Shown: positions 53,449 to 62,806, numbered from the stretch's first letter. The stretch: DNA of 64,000 bases from Rhizorhabdus histidinilytica (GCF_900167915.1 NZ_FUYM01000001.1:124001-188000); one strand, 5' to 3'. Numbers and translations are program-made. Notes: generated by a model from the letters alone, not told the origin.

Positions 53449-55809
53449 ATGATGCGGAACAGATTGCTTTTGAGCAGCGCCATCGCGATCGGCGTGCCTT
53501 ACGGTGCCGGCTTGCTCGCGCCGGAAATTGGAATGGCACAGGCGTCGCAGGAGGCTCCCGCCACGGTCGATGCCGTCGAGGAGATCGTCGTCACTGCCCA
53601 GAAACGCGAACAGAGCGTGCAGGATGTTCCGATCTCGATCGCGGTCACGACCGGCGCGACGATGCGGCAGGCGCAGATCACCAATCTCAACGACCTGGGC
53701 AATCGGATCAGCGGCGTGAAGGTCAACAAGGCCGGCGCGTCGGACTCGCTGAACATCCGCGGCATCGGCTCGGGCTTCAACATGGGCTTCGAGCAGTCGG
53801 TCGCGACGTTCATTGACGGTGTCTATCTCAGCCGGTCGCAGGCGACGCGGGTCGGCTTTCTCGACCTCGAGCGGATAGAGGTCCTCAAGGGACCCCAGTC
53901 GACCTATTTCGGCAGCAACGCGATCGCCGGCGCGCTGAGCGCGGTGACGCGCAAGCCAAGCCAGACCTTCGAAGGCTATGCGTCGGCGCTCTATGCGCCG
54001 TCGGACGGAGAATATGACCTGCAGTTGGCGGTCGGTGGTCCGCTCGGTGAGAAGCTTTCGGGACGTGCCGCGATCCGTTTCTCCGGGATGGACGGATATA
54101 TCCGCAACGTCCGGATCAACGCGGACGGACCGGATAACCGGGACGTGCAGGGGCGGCTTGCGCTGCGCTACGAGACGCCGGGCGCGCTCGATGTCAACTG
54201 GCGGGTCGACTATGCCCATTTCGACGATAAGCATGCCGAGTTCCAGGAGATACTGAACTGTCCGCCCGCACCCGGTTACGGCGCGCCAGGCGCGGGCTGC
54301 CTGTCGGTGATCGCGGCCGGCAATGCCGACAACAAGCTCGACTATCGCACCAGCACGGGCGATTCCTTCTTCAGGCTGGAATCGGTCAGCAGCGCGCTCA
54401 ACATCGCTTGGACGGCGGGCAGTCACACGCTGACATCGACCACGGGCTTCTATTGGCACGACATCACCCGCTTCACCGACAGCCCGCTGCTGGCCATCGC
54501 CGGGCTGACGGGGATCGGCAAGTCGAGCGGCCTGCCCATCTACCAGCGGGAGAAATTCCGCTCGATCAGCCAGGAAGTGCGCCTGGAATCCGAGAAGGGC
54601 GGGTTCCTGGAATATGTGCTCGGCCTTTATTACGATGATTCCAATCTGAAGGGCGGCCTGTCCTTCGGCTTCTACTTCGCGCCTTTCTTCGCCCGGCTTC
54701 CCGGCCTGGTCGCGCCGTTCACGCCGATCGCCCAGCAGGTGCTGGGCGATCAAGACCAGTCCAACCGTTCGGCCTTCGCCGCGGCGACGCTCAATCTGTC
54801 GCCGGAGCTCCGGCTCAACCTTGGTGCGCGCTACTCCTCGATCCGCAAGGAAAACCATCGCACGACCATCGTCGGCTTCGGCGACGACCTCGGGCGGGTG
54901 AAGGCCGATATGCTGTTGTCGCCCGCGGCGACCGCAGCCTGGACCGGCACCGTCGGATTTCCGTCAGGCGACTATCCGGTGACGCATCGAACAGACGACA
55001 AGTTCATGCCGTCGATCAACGTGCAATATGACCTCACGTCGGATGCGATGGTCTTCGCGTCCTACACGACCGGCTTCAAGGCCGGAGGCTGGGCGATCGG
55101 CAACACGCGCGACTTCTTCGGGCCGGAAACCGTCAAATCCTTCGAAGGGGGTATCAAGGCGTCCTGGTTCGGGCGGAAGCTGACCACCAACATCTCGCTG
55201 TTCAACAGTCGCTACAACGGCCTGCAGGAATCGACGACGCTGATCAACGCGGCCGGCCTGCCGGTACCAGCGATCGCGAATGTCGGCCAGGCGAGGGTGC
55301 GGGGCGTCGATCTGGAAGTTGGCATCCGTCCCTTCGCCGGTGCCAGTATCAACGCCAATATCGGCTATCTCGATGCCAAATATCTGGAATATCCGAACGC
55401 GCCCTGCACCCAGCTGCAGCTTCTCGCCCGGCCGACCGGCTGCACGCAAAACCTGGCTGGCAAGCGCAAGGCGTTCGCGCCCGAATGGAGCGGCAGCGTC
55501 AACGCCAACTATGCCTTCGAGCTGACGGACGATCTGAAGGCCAAGCTGGGTGCCTGGGTCTATTTCACCTCGGGCTACTATCAGCAGGCGAGCATCGATC
55601 CGCTCTTCTACCAGCCGCATTACGCCAAGCTCGATCTCCGCGCCGCTATCGCCGGTTCGGAAGACCGGTGGGAGGCCGCGGTGATCGCCAAGAACGTGAC
55701 CGACAAGGTGACCTCATCCTACCGTTCGGTGATGACGGCTTCCAACGCCGTCACCGCCATTTCCGACAGGTCGCGTTCGATCGCGATCCAGTTATCGACC
55801 AAGTTTTGA
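53449..55809 (+). CDS. TonB-dependent receptor
   Basis: A 786-residue outer-membrane receptor. The start is the ATG at 53449 (MMRNRLLLSSAIAIGVPYGA) with GGGAGGGG upstream. The signal peptide ends near GMAQA. The TonB box region is EEIVVTAQKREQSVQDVPIS and the plug RIEVLKGPQSTYFGSNAIAG. The barrel ends in AIQLSTKF. It is the receptor of the aromatic locus, lying between the LigB genes and the AAHS carrier, and probably imports the aromatic growth substrate, perhaps a bulky ester. A 9-bp hairpin separates it from the carrier gene. Confidence 0.96.
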   Translation: MMRNRLLLSSAIAIGVPYGAGLLAPEIGMAQASQEAPATVDAVEEIVVTAQKREQSVQDVPISIAVTTGATMRQAQITNLNDLGNRISGVKVNKAGASDSLNIRGIGSGFNMGFEQSVATFIDGVYLSRSQATRVGFLDLERIEVLKGPQSTYFGSNAIAGALSAVTRKPSQTFEGYASALYAPSDGEYDLQLAVGGPLGEKLSGRAAIRFSGMDGYIRNVRINADGPDNRDVQGRLALRYETPGALDVNWRVDYAHFDDKHAEFQEILNCPPAPGYGAPGAGCLSVIAAGNADNKLDYRTSTGDSFFRLESVSSALNIAWTAGSHTLTSTTGFYWHDITRFTDSPLLAIAGLTGIGKSSGLPIYQREKFRSISQEVRLESEKGGFLEYVLGLYYDDSNLKGGLSFGFYFAPFFARLPGLVAPFTPIAQQVLGDQDQSNRSAFAAATLNLSPELRLNLGARYSSIRKENHRTTIVGFGDDLGRVKADMLLSPAATAAWTGTVGFPSGDYPVTHRTDDKFMPSINVQYDLTSDAMVFASYTTGFKAGGWAIGNTRDFFGPETVKSFEGGIKASWFGRKLTTNISLFNSRYNGLQESTTLINAAGLPVPAIANVGQARVRGVDLEVGIRPFAGASINANIGYLDAKYLEYPNAPCTQLQLLARPTGCTQNLAGKRKAFAPEWSGSVNANYAFELTDDLKAKLGAWVYFTSGYYQQASIDPLFYQPHYAKLDLRAAIAGSEDRWEAAVIAKNVTDKVTSSYRSVMTASNAVTAISDRSRSIAIQLSTKF

Positions 55810-55813
55810 CCGT

Positions 55814-55853
55814 GACGCCCCGGTGCCCGGGCCATGTCCGGATGCGGGGCGTC
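55814..55853 (+). other. Hairpin between the TonB receptor and AAHS carrier genes
   Basis: GACGCCCCG (55814-55822) and CGGGGCGTC (55845-55853) form a perfect 9-bp stem with a 22-base loop. There is no T-tract, so it is more likely an mRNA stabiliser or attenuator that sets receptor above carrier expression than a true terminator. Confidence 0.5.
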
Positions 55854-55878
55854 GAAGGCAGTGAAGGAACGACGTCCC

Positions 55879-57288
55879 ATGTCGATATCGAGTGAAGGTG
55901 GCGCAGCTCTCCCCGCCGTCGATTTCGCGCGCACCGTGCGTGAAGGTCCGTTCGGGCGCAGGCAGGGCATCATCATCTTCATGCTGGGCCTGCTGGTCCT
56001 GCTCGACGGCATGGACACGCAGATGCTGGGCGTGATCGCGCATGACATCACGCGCGACCTGGGCCTGCCGATATCGAGCTTCGGTGTCGTCTTCGCATCG
56101 GGGCTGGCGGGCGCGATCATCGGGGCGATGGTGATGAGCCTGATGGGTGACCGATGGCTCGGTCGCAAGACGATCACCATCCTCTCGATGGCGCTCGCCA
56201 GCCTGTCGACGATCGTCACGCCGCTGGCGACCAATCTGAACGAGCTCCTGCTGATACGCATCATCGCGGGGATCGGCCTCGGCGCGGCGATGCCGGGGGT
56301 CTTCTCCCTGTTGATGGAATTCTCGCCGACGCGCTACACGCGGCCCATCACTTCCTGTCTCGTCGCCTTCATGCCGCTCGGCTCGTTCCTCGGCGGCATG
56401 ATCGGCCAGGCGGTGGTCCCCGATTTCGGATGGCGGATGCTGCTCTATGTCGGCGGCGGCCTGACCCTGGCGGTGACGCTGGTCGCGATGGTGTTGCTGC
56501 CGGAGTCGGTCTATTTCCTGCTGAACATCAAGAAGGACACCGCCCGCGCATTGTCCGTCGCGCGACGCTTCCTTCCGCATATGGCGATCGGCTCGCTCGT
56601 GCCCGATGAGCGCCACGTCGCCGCCCGGCAGAACCAGCCGGTCGCCAAGCTGTTCGCCGGCGGCTTCTGGAAGTTCACCCTGCTGATCTGGCTGGCCTAT
56701 ATCCTCAACCAGGGTATCGTCTATTTCGTGCTGAGCTGGACTCCGGCCCTGCTCGAATCCTCGGGTGCGGCGCAGAGCTCTGGGATGCATGCGGCCTCCA
56801 TGTTCGGACTGGGCGGGGCGCTCGGCACGGCGCTGCAGGGGTGGATGGCCGCGAGGTTCAACATCTACCGGCTGATGTTCATCGAGATGGCCGTCTATGT
56901 GATCGGCATCCTCATCCTGCCGTCGATCCTGGCGGACGAACTGTTCGCGCCGGTGGCGGTGTTCTTCATCTCGGCAGGCATCTGCGCCTATCATGCCGGC
57001 TTCATCATCATCCTGTCGGAAACCTATCCCGACGACTTCCGCACGACGGGCTTCGGCTGGGCGCTGGGTATAGGTCGGTTCGGGGCGACGCTGGCACCTG
57101 TCCTCGCGGGGACGATGGTCGGGCTGGGCTGGGGGGCGCAGCACATCTTCTCCGCCGCCGCCATCCCGGGTGTCGCGAGCGCGCTGACCCTGTTCGGTAT
57201 CGCGATCCTGCTGGGCGCGAAGGGCCGACGGACGCGGACGGCCGCCGCGGTCATGCCCGCGGGCGATCCGCTGACCTCGACGCGCTGA
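55879..57288 (+). CDS. MFS transporter, aromatic acid:H+ symporter (AAHS) type
   Basis: A 469-residue 12-TM carrier. The start is the ATG at 55879 (MSISSEGGAALPAVDFARTV) with GAAGGAA upstream. The family signature is in TM1, FMLGLLVLLDGMDTQMLGVI, with the essential Asp residues (DGxD). It also shows DRWLGRKTITILSMALASL and LLIRIIAGIGLGAAMPGVFS. AAHS carriers (PcaK, BenK, VanK) import aromatic acids with protons. This one is followed after 11 bp by the carboxylesterase gene, indicating that the ester and acid steps share an operon. Confidence 0.93.
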   Translation: MSISSEGGAALPAVDFARTVREGPFGRRQGIIIFMLGLLVLLDGMDTQMLGVIAHDITRDLGLPISSFGVVFASGLAGAIIGAMVMSLMGDRWLGRKTITILSMALASLSTIVTPLATNLNELLLIRIIAGIGLGAAMPGVFSLLMEFSPTRYTRPITSCLVAFMPLGSFLGGMIGQAVVPDFGWRMLLYVGGGLTLAVTLVAMVLLPESVYFLLNIKKDTARALSVARRFLPHMAIGSLVPDERHVAARQNQPVAKLFAGGFWKFTLLIWLAYILNQGIVYFVLSWTPALLESSGAAQSSGMHAASMFGLGGALGTALQGWMAARFNIYRLMFIEMAVYVIGILILPSILADELFAPVAVFFISAGICAYHAGFIIILSETYPDDFRTTGFGWALGIGRFGATLAPVLAGTMVGLGWGAQHIFSAAAIPGVASALTLFGIAILLGAKGRRTRTAAAVMPAGDPLTSTR

Positions 57289-57299
57289 GGCCGGGCGAC

Positions 57300-58757
57300 A
57301 TGGAAGCGCCGGTCGTCAGCACCGTTCATGGTCGGGTGCGCGGCTTGTCCGTGTCGGCGGACATCTGGGGGTATCATGGCATCCCTTATGCGGCGCCACC
57401 GGTGGGACCGCTGCGCTGGAGGCCGCCTCAGCCCGCCGCCGGCTGGACCGGCATCCGCGAGGGGGTGGCCTTCGGACCGGACCCGATCCAGCCGCCGGGG
57501 GCACGCACGTCGCGAGCGCCGGGCATGGCGGAGGATTGCCTCTATCTCAATGTCTGGGCGCCCAAGGAACATCGTGCAGGCGGCTGGCCCGTCCTGATCT
57601 GGTCGTGCGGCGGCGCCTTCACGACGGGGGGAGGGGCTTTCGCCGAGGAAGATCCGGCGCGGCTGGCGGCGAAGGGGGCGGTGGTCGTCTCGTTCAACGT
57701 CCGCCTCAACATCTTCGGTTTCCTGGCGCACCCCGCGCTGAGCGCGGAATCGCCGCAGGGCTCATCCGGCAATTACGGCCTGATGGACCAGGCAGCGGCC
57801 TTCCGCTGGATCCGCGAGAATATCGAAGCCTTCAATGGCGACAGCCGCCGGATGACCTTCTTCGGAGAATCGGCCGGGGCGACCATGGCGCTGCTGCTGC
57901 TGGCGTCTCCGCTCTTCGAGCGTCCCTATGATCGCGCGATCTTCCAGTCCCCGGGATCATTCGGCGATCTGCTGCCGCTGGCGGCGGCGGAGGAGCATGG
58001 CGCGGCACTTGGCGGCTCGGTGGAGGAGATGCGGGCTATCCCGGCCGACGAACTGCTCGACAGGCTGAAACGCCTGCCCGCCGTGCGGCCCAGCCTGTGG
58101 CTTGCGCGGCCGATCCGCCCGATCGCGGACGGCTGGCTGATCCGTTCGACGATGCCTTTCACCGAGGACTTCGATGCCGTGCCGGCCATCATCGGCGTCA
58201 ACGAGGATGAGGGGGCCTTCTTCGGGCCGCGCATGGGCGTTCGAACCCTCGACGACTACCGCGCGTTCGTTTCGGGGATTTTCGGCGAGAACAGCGAGGA
58301 GGCCCTGGCATATTATCCCGCGACCGATGAGGGGCAGGTCGGGGCGATGTTCGCTGCCGTCTATGGCGACCGCGGCTTTCTCTATCCGATCGATCGGCTC
58401 GCCCGGGCTTTCGTCCGGCAAGGCGCCGACGTCCATCGCTATGTCTATGCCTATCGCCACGGCGAGACGCGGCGGCCGCCGACCCATTCCGACGAGATCG
58501 GGGTGCTGATGGACAGGCTGCCCCATGTCCGGCCGCAGGACGCCGACATGGCGGATATCCTGGCACGCAGCTGGATCGCCTTTGCCGAGACGGGCGATCC
58601 GAACTGCCACGGCCTGCCCGATTGGCCGCGCTATGATCCGGCGACCGATCGCTATCTGAGGCTGGATGTGCCGCCGTCCGTGGGTGCCGGCTGGCGTGCG
58701 GACGCGATCGATTTCGTCGCCCGCAAGAGCGTCGATCGATCGGTTTCGGGGAGATAG
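57300..58757 (+). CDS. Type-B carboxylesterase
   Basis: A 485-residue esterase of the cholinesterase/carboxylesterase family. The nucleophile Ser is in MTFFGESAGATMALLLL, the Glu in IIGVNEDEGAFFG and the His in RPPTHSDEIGVLM. Other family blocks are IPYAAPPVGPLRWRPPQPA, EDCLYLNVWAPKEH and GNYGLMDQAAAFRWIRENI. The oxyanion-hole motif is unusual: CGGAF where the family has HGGAF. There is no signal peptide, so it acts in the cytosol. It probably splits the imported ester. The start at 57300 is set by 11-bp spacing to the AAHS stop; upstream frame extension is a shadow. Confidence 0.93.
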   Translation: MEAPVVSTVHGRVRGLSVSADIWGYHGIPYAAPPVGPLRWRPPQPAAGWTGIREGVAFGPDPIQPPGARTSRAPGMAEDCLYLNVWAPKEHRAGGWPVLIWSCGGAFTTGGGAFAEEDPARLAAKGAVVVSFNVRLNIFGFLAHPALSAESPQGSSGNYGLMDQAAAFRWIRENIEAFNGDSRRMTFFGESAGATMALLLLASPLFERPYDRAIFQSPGSFGDLLPLAAAEEHGAALGGSVEEMRAIPADELLDRLKRLPAVRPSLWLARPIRPIADGWLIRSTMPFTEDFDAVPAIIGVNEDEGAFFGPRMGVRTLDDYRAFVSGIFGENSEEALAYYPATDEGQVGAMFAAVYGDRGFLYPIDRLARAFVRQGADVHRYVYAYRHGETRRPPTHSDEIGVLMDRLPHVRPQDADMADILARSWIAFAETGDPNCHGLPDWPRYDPATDRYLRLDVPPSVGAGWRADAIDFVARKSVDRSVSGR

Positions 58758-58760
58758 GCC

Positions 58761-60173
58761 TTGGCGATATCCAGACGAGAGCTGATGGTGGCCGGAGGTG
58801 GATTGACGGCGGCGGCGCTCTGTGGAGCCGGCGCGCAGGCGGGGCGGCGGGATCCGGTGGAAGCGCTTCGCGCGCGGTTGCGGGGCAGGCTGCTCGTGCC
58901 GGCCGATGCCGGCTATGCTGCAGCTCGTCGGGGTGAGGGGACGACGCCGGTGGGAGATCGCTCCCCGATGCTGATCGTCCAGCCAGAAGGGCCCGACGAC
59001 GTTGCCCGCACGCTTGATTTCGTGCGTACGCAGGGCGTCGACGTCGCGGTCCGCTGCGGCGGGCATGACCTGCTCGGCGTCTCGACACCGGCTCGGGGCG
59101 TGCTGATCGATCTGTCGCGGATGAACGACGTTGTTCTCGACCCTGTCGCCGGCGTCGCGCGGGTCGGCGGCGGTGCACGGGCGGGGGCGCTGACCGCGGC
59201 GGGGGCGCCGCACGGCCTTGCGCCTGCGCTGGGGATGAATCCCAATGTCGGGGTGGGTGGCCTGACGCTTGGCGGAGGCATGGGATGGCTCGCCGGCACC
59301 CATGGCGCGACCGTCGACAATCTGCTGGCGGTCGATGTCGTCACCGCGGACGGACGGTCGCTCAAGGCCAGCGCCGACGAGAACGAGGACCTGTTCTGGG
59401 CGCTGCGCGGCGGCGGCGGCAATTTCGGCGTGGCCACCGCCTTCACCTATCGCATGCGCCCGGTTCCGCAGGTCCTGGCCGGCGACATCGGCTACAGGAC
59501 AGATCCGGCCCGGTTTCTCCGCTTCCTGCGGGACTTCCTTGCAACCAGTCCCGATGAACTCGAATTGGGCGTGTTGTTCTCGCTGGGGAGCAATCCCTTC
59601 GCGATCACAAGGCTGTGCTGGTCGGGAGACGCGGCGGCGGGAGCGGCGGCGCTACGACCGTTGCGGACGTTCGCCTCGCCAATGCTCGATACCGTCAGGC
59701 CGCAGAGCTATGCCGGCTTTGCCAACGGCGCGGCGCATTTCGACAATATGTTCCTGCGCGGCGGCGAGTTCGCCGGACTGGGCGACGAGGTGATCGATGC
59801 CCTTGCGGCGATCATCGAGCGGGGTGGGCCGAAGGACTGTCTGGTCGGCGTCCTGCACTATATGCACGGGGCGCTGTGCCGGGTGCCGGCGGATGCTACG
59901 CCCTTCATCCGCACGCCGGGTCACATCCTCTACAACATCGTCGCTCCCTGGCAGGGGGCCGGACTGCAACGGGACAGGATGGACTGGGCGCTCGCAGCCT
60001 CGGAGGCGCTCCGGGGCGTCAACAGCAAGGGCATCTACATCAATTATCTGAGCTATGAGGGCGAAGCCCATGTGCGGGACAGTTTCGGTCCGCATCATGC
60101 CCGGCTTCGGGCGATCAAGCGCCGATATGATCCCGAAAATCTCTTTCACCATAACCGCAACATCCGGGCCTGA
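58761..60173 (+). CDS. FAD-dependent oxidase, berberine-bridge-like, Tat-exported
   Basis: A 470-residue FAD-linked oxidase. The N-terminus MAISRRELMVAGGGLTAAAL carries a twin-arginine signal. This requires the TTG start at 58761 (GGGGAGA upstream) and places the enzyme in the periplasm. The FAD-binding block VAVRCGGHDLLGVST contains the His for covalent flavin. VGGLTLGGGMGWLAGTHGAT follows, and the C-terminus RYDPENLFHHNRNI is typical. The Cys that forms the second flavin bond in plant enzymes is absent. Members oxidise alcohols, sugars or monolignols, giving aldehydes. It is 3 bp after the esterase and followed by an aldehyde dehydrogenase. Confidence 0.92.
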   Translation: MAISRRELMVAGGGLTAAALCGAGAQAGRRDPVEALRARLRGRLLVPADAGYAAARRGEGTTPVGDRSPMLIVQPEGPDDVARTLDFVRTQGVDVAVRCGGHDLLGVSTPARGVLIDLSRMNDVVLDPVAGVARVGGGARAGALTAAGAPHGLAPALGMNPNVGVGGLTLGGGMGWLAGTHGATVDNLLAVDVVTADGRSLKASADENEDLFWALRGGGGNFGVATAFTYRMRPVPQVLAGDIGYRTDPARFLRFLRDFLATSPDELELGVLFSLGSNPFAITRLCWSGDAAAGAAALRPLRTFASPMLDTVRPQSYAGFANGAAHFDNMFLRGGEFAGLGDEVIDALAAIIERGGPKDCLVGVLHYMHGALCRVPADATPFIRTPGHILYNIVAPWQGAGLQRDRMDWALAASEALRGVNSKGIYINYLSYEGEAHVRDSFGPHHARLRAIKRRYDPENLFHHNRNIRA

Positions 60174-60248
60174 CCGCGCGCGTCGGTGGCGGGCGAAGGC
60201 CCGCGACGAAAACTGGTGCTCGCTGTGCGCCCCCGACGGGAGAATATC

Positions 60249-61727
60249 ATGGAGGCCGATGCAATCGAGGCGCCGACGGTGACGAATGGACCGGCGGCCA
60301 CGCACTTCATCGACGGCGAATGGAGATCGTCCCGCTCGGGCGCGAGCTTCGCCAGCCTGGACCCTGCGAGCGGGACGGCGATCGGCGATGTCGGCGCCGG
60401 GGATGCGCACGATGTCGATGCGGCTGTTCGCGCCGCGCGGGCCGCGTTCGACGAGCGGCGCTGGCTCGCGATGCCGGCGCCGCAGCGGGCGAGGATCATG
60501 TTCGCGATCGCCGACGGCATCGAAGCGGCCCTAGACCAGCTGGCCGTCAACGAGGTGCGCGAAAACGGCATGCCGCTCCGTCTGGCCCGCGCCACGATCA
60601 GCAACGGTGCCCAGGCCTTTCGCTATTTCGGCGGCTGGATCGGCAAGATCCACGGCCAGACCGGCGAGATGGCGGCCGGCGACGCATTCCACGCTTACAC
60701 GCTGAAGGAACCGATGGGCGTCGCCGCGCTGATCGTGCCCTGGAACGGGCCTTTCATGATGGCCTGCCACAAGGTCGCACCCGCGCTCGCCGCCGGATGC
60801 ACGGTGGTACTCAAGCCCGCCGAGGACACGTCGCTGAACACACTTCATCTGGCCCGCATCGCAACCGAGGCGGGGGTGCCGGCCGGGGTGCTGAACCTCG
60901 TTACCGGCCTGGGCTCGGTGGCAGGAGCGGCGCTGGTCGAGCATCCCGACGTCGACAAGGTCAGCTTCACGGGCTCGACGCCCGTCGGCCGCCAGATCGT
61001 GCAGGCCTCGGCCGGCAACTTCAAAAGGCTCTCGCTGGAACTGGGCGGCAAGTCGCCGGTCATCGTGCTCGACGATGCCGATCTCGACATGGCGGTGCCG
61101 GCGATCGTGGCGGGGATCATGACCAATTCCGGCCAGGCCTGCGTTGCCGGATCGCGGCTTTATGCGCAGCGGGGCATTTACGACAGGCTTATCCAGGCGG
61201 TGTCCGATGCCGCATCGAGGATGGTGGTCGGCAACGGTCTCGACGAGGCCACGCAGATGGGGCCCGTGATCTCGCAGAAGCAGCTCGATCGGGTCCTGTC
61301 CTATATCGATACCGGCGTGGCGGAGGGGGCGGAACTGGCCACCGGCGGCAAACGGTGCGGCGATACCGGTTTCTTCGTCGAGCCCACCATCCTGTCGCGG
61401 GCCCCGGCCGATGCGCGGGTCGTGCGCGAGGAGATTTTCGGGCCGGTGCTGTCGGCGATGCCGTTCGACGATCTCGACTGGGCGATCCGCCAGGCGAACG
61501 ACACGCGCTATGGCCTGGCTGGCGCGGTCTACACGACATCGCTCGACAAGGCGCACCGGGTCGCGCGGTCGGTGCGCGCGGGCAATGTCTGGATCAACTG
61601 CCACAGCGTTCAGGATTTCTGGCTGCCGTTCGGAGGATATAAGGAGTCCGGCTGGGGCCGCGAGCGCGGTGCGCAGGGGCTGGATGCCTTCATGGAAACC
61701 AAGTCGGTCGTCGCACGGCTATACTGA
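60249..61727 (+). CDS. Aldehyde dehydrogenase (NAD(P)+)
   Basis: A 492-residue ALDH. The start is the ATG at 60249 (MEADAIEAPTVTNG) with GGGAGA upstream. It shows VPWNGPFMMACHKVAPALAA, the cofactor block VSFTGSTPVGRQIVQASAG, the general base Glu in LSLELGGKSPVIVLDDADLD and the nucleophile Cys in TNSGQACVAGSRLYAQRG, and ends with PFGGYKESGWGRERG. It oxidises an aldehyde to the acid, most likely the product of the preceding FAD oxidase or of later ring-cleavage steps. It is the last gene of the plus-strand set before the convergent VOC gene. Confidence 0.95.
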   Translation: MEADAIEAPTVTNGPAATHFIDGEWRSSRSGASFASLDPASGTAIGDVGAGDAHDVDAAVRAARAAFDERRWLAMPAPQRARIMFAIADGIEAALDQLAVNEVRENGMPLRLARATISNGAQAFRYFGGWIGKIHGQTGEMAAGDAFHAYTLKEPMGVAALIVPWNGPFMMACHKVAPALAAGCTVVLKPAEDTSLNTLHLARIATEAGVPAGVLNLVTGLGSVAGAALVEHPDVDKVSFTGSTPVGRQIVQASAGNFKRLSLELGGKSPVIVLDDADLDMAVPAIVAGIMTNSGQACVAGSRLYAQRGIYDRLIQAVSDAASRMVVGNGLDEATQMGPVISQKQLDRVLSYIDTGVAEGAELATGGKRCGDTGFFVEPTILSRAPADARVVREEIFGPVLSAMPFDDLDWAIRQANDTRYGLAGAVYTTSLDKAHRVARSVRAGNVWINCHSVQDFWLPFGGYKESGWGRERGAQGLDAFMETKSVVARLY

Positions 61728-61783
61728 GCGACCCGCGGCTCCCGGCCATCGGGATAGGCCGACGGCCCATCCCATGCGCCCCG

Positions 61784-62656
61784 TCAGCTCCGCAGGAAGG
61801 CGGTGCCCCAGCTGTTGAGCGTGCGTTCCTCATGTATCCACAGCTTGGTCTCGCGCGGACCTTTGACCAGCTCGAGCTCGGTCGAGAATTCGATCCAGTT
61901 GCCGTCCGGATCGTTGACGAAGAAGAACAGGTTGTTGCCCGGTCCATGTCGTCCGGGGCCCCAGCGCAGGGTGATGCGTCGATCGGCGAAGCGGTCCGCC
62001 CAGTCGCGGATCGCTGTCCAGTCCGCCACGTCGTAGCAGAGGTGGTCGAGCCGTTTCCGGGGTGCCCTGAACACTGCGATGCTGTGATGTTCCGGGCTGC
62101 AGCGCAGGAAGGCGGAGGTCAGGTCGTCCGCTTCGTCACTCACATAGTCGGAAGGCGCGAAGCCCAGCACGTCGCAATAGAAGCGGACCATCCGTCCGGC
62201 TTCGTCGCTGGCGAAGACGATGTGCTGCAAGCGGGGAAAATCCGGCGCGTCCGTCGCCGGCGCGTCGGCCGCGACGCCGAAGACGAGCCGGTTGCCGTCG
62301 GGATCGGCCAGCTCGATCGCCGGGCCCGACAGCAATGTGTCGAAGATATCCCCGACCCCGACCTTTTCGGAAACCAGCCGGCCGCGAAGATCGGCCAGGT
62401 GCAGGGGGTCGGGCAGGGCGAAGATGCTATGATCGACGCTGTTCGCGCTTCCCGGCCGGATCGACAGCCTGCGGCCGGCAAGAGAGCCGGTCCAGACGTC
62501 ACCGTGCCACTCGCCGCGATAGCCCATGGCGTCCATGTAGAAGCCCGCCAGCCGACGTGGGTCCGGCGAGGTCAGCGCGACACCTGCAAGATGGGCGCGC
62601 AACCGGGGCGCTCCGCCCTTCGGCAACCGGTCGAGATGTCCCTCCGCTTCGATCAT
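61784..62656 (-). CDS. VOC-fold extradiol dioxygenase (BphC/catechol 2,3-dioxygenase-like)
   Basis: A 290-residue two-domain glyoxalase-fold protein. Iron ligands are the His in RLQHIVFASDEAGRMVRFY, the His in RKRLDHLCYDVADWTAIRDW and the Glu in DPDGNWIEFSTELELV. The ERHH-like block is SPEHHSIAVFRAPR. In the C-terminal domain GRHGPGNNLFFFVNDPDGNW has Asn and Phe where BphC has a conserved His and Tyr (GRHTNDHMVSFY). It therefore may be slower or use another substrate. The start at 62656 (MIEAEGHLDRLPKG); an upstream extension overlaps promoter module B. Divergent from the FAH gene. Confidence 0.88.
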   Translation of the reverse strand: MIEAEGHLDRLPKGGAPRLRAHLAGVALTSPDPRRLAGFYMDAMGYRGEWHGDVWTGSLAGRRLSIRPGSANSVDHSIFALPDPLHLADLRGRLVSEKVGVGDIFDTLLSGPAIELADPDGNRLVFGVAADAPATDAPDFPRLQHIVFASDEAGRMVRFYCDVLGFAPSDYVSDEADDLTSAFLRCSPEHHSIAVFRAPRKRLDHLCYDVADWTAIRDWADRFADRRITLRWGPGRHGPGNNLFFFVNDPDGNWIEFSTELELVKGPRETKLWIHEERTLNSWGTAFLRS

Positions 62657-62715
62657 CGTCTTTGTCCGCTCCTCTGGTAGCAGCCCCGCCGGGCAGCTTT
62701 TCCGGCTATCGTCGG

Positions 62716-62766
62716 CCTGCTTGACACAATTAAGCTTTGCTAGCATAAGTTATTATATAAGTGCAA
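62716..62766 (+). promoter_or_regulatory. Shared promoter module B, upstream of the FAH-family gene
   Basis: CCTGCTTGACA (-35 TTGACA at 62721-62726), a 17-base spacer and CATAAG (62744-62749) match module A. CTTTGCTAGCATAA is identical in both. Downstream AGTTAT-TAT-ATAAGT (62748-62762) is the near-perfect equivalent of the module A palindrome, again TTAT-N3-ATAA. The FAH start codon is 41 bp downstream. The VOC dioxygenase gene starts 60 bp away on the other strand. Confidence 0.75.
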
Positions 62767-62806
62767 TGGCACGTTGTTTCGTTCAAGGAAGTTGAGGGGG
62801 CTGATC

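Noticed and set aside
52930-54858. 642-residue minus-strand open frame opposite the LigB and TonB genes
   Set aside because: Low-complexity Arg/Asp-rich translation with no motif; both opposite genes are well supported.
55792-57144. 450-residue minus-strand open frame opposite the AAHS carrier
   Set aside because: Asp/Arg/His/Gln-rich shadow of a 12-TM protein; no start signal.
57957-59303. 448-residue minus-strand open frame opposite the esterase and FAD oxidase genes
   Set aside because: Antisense shadow without motifs; catalytic residues are intact on the plus strand.
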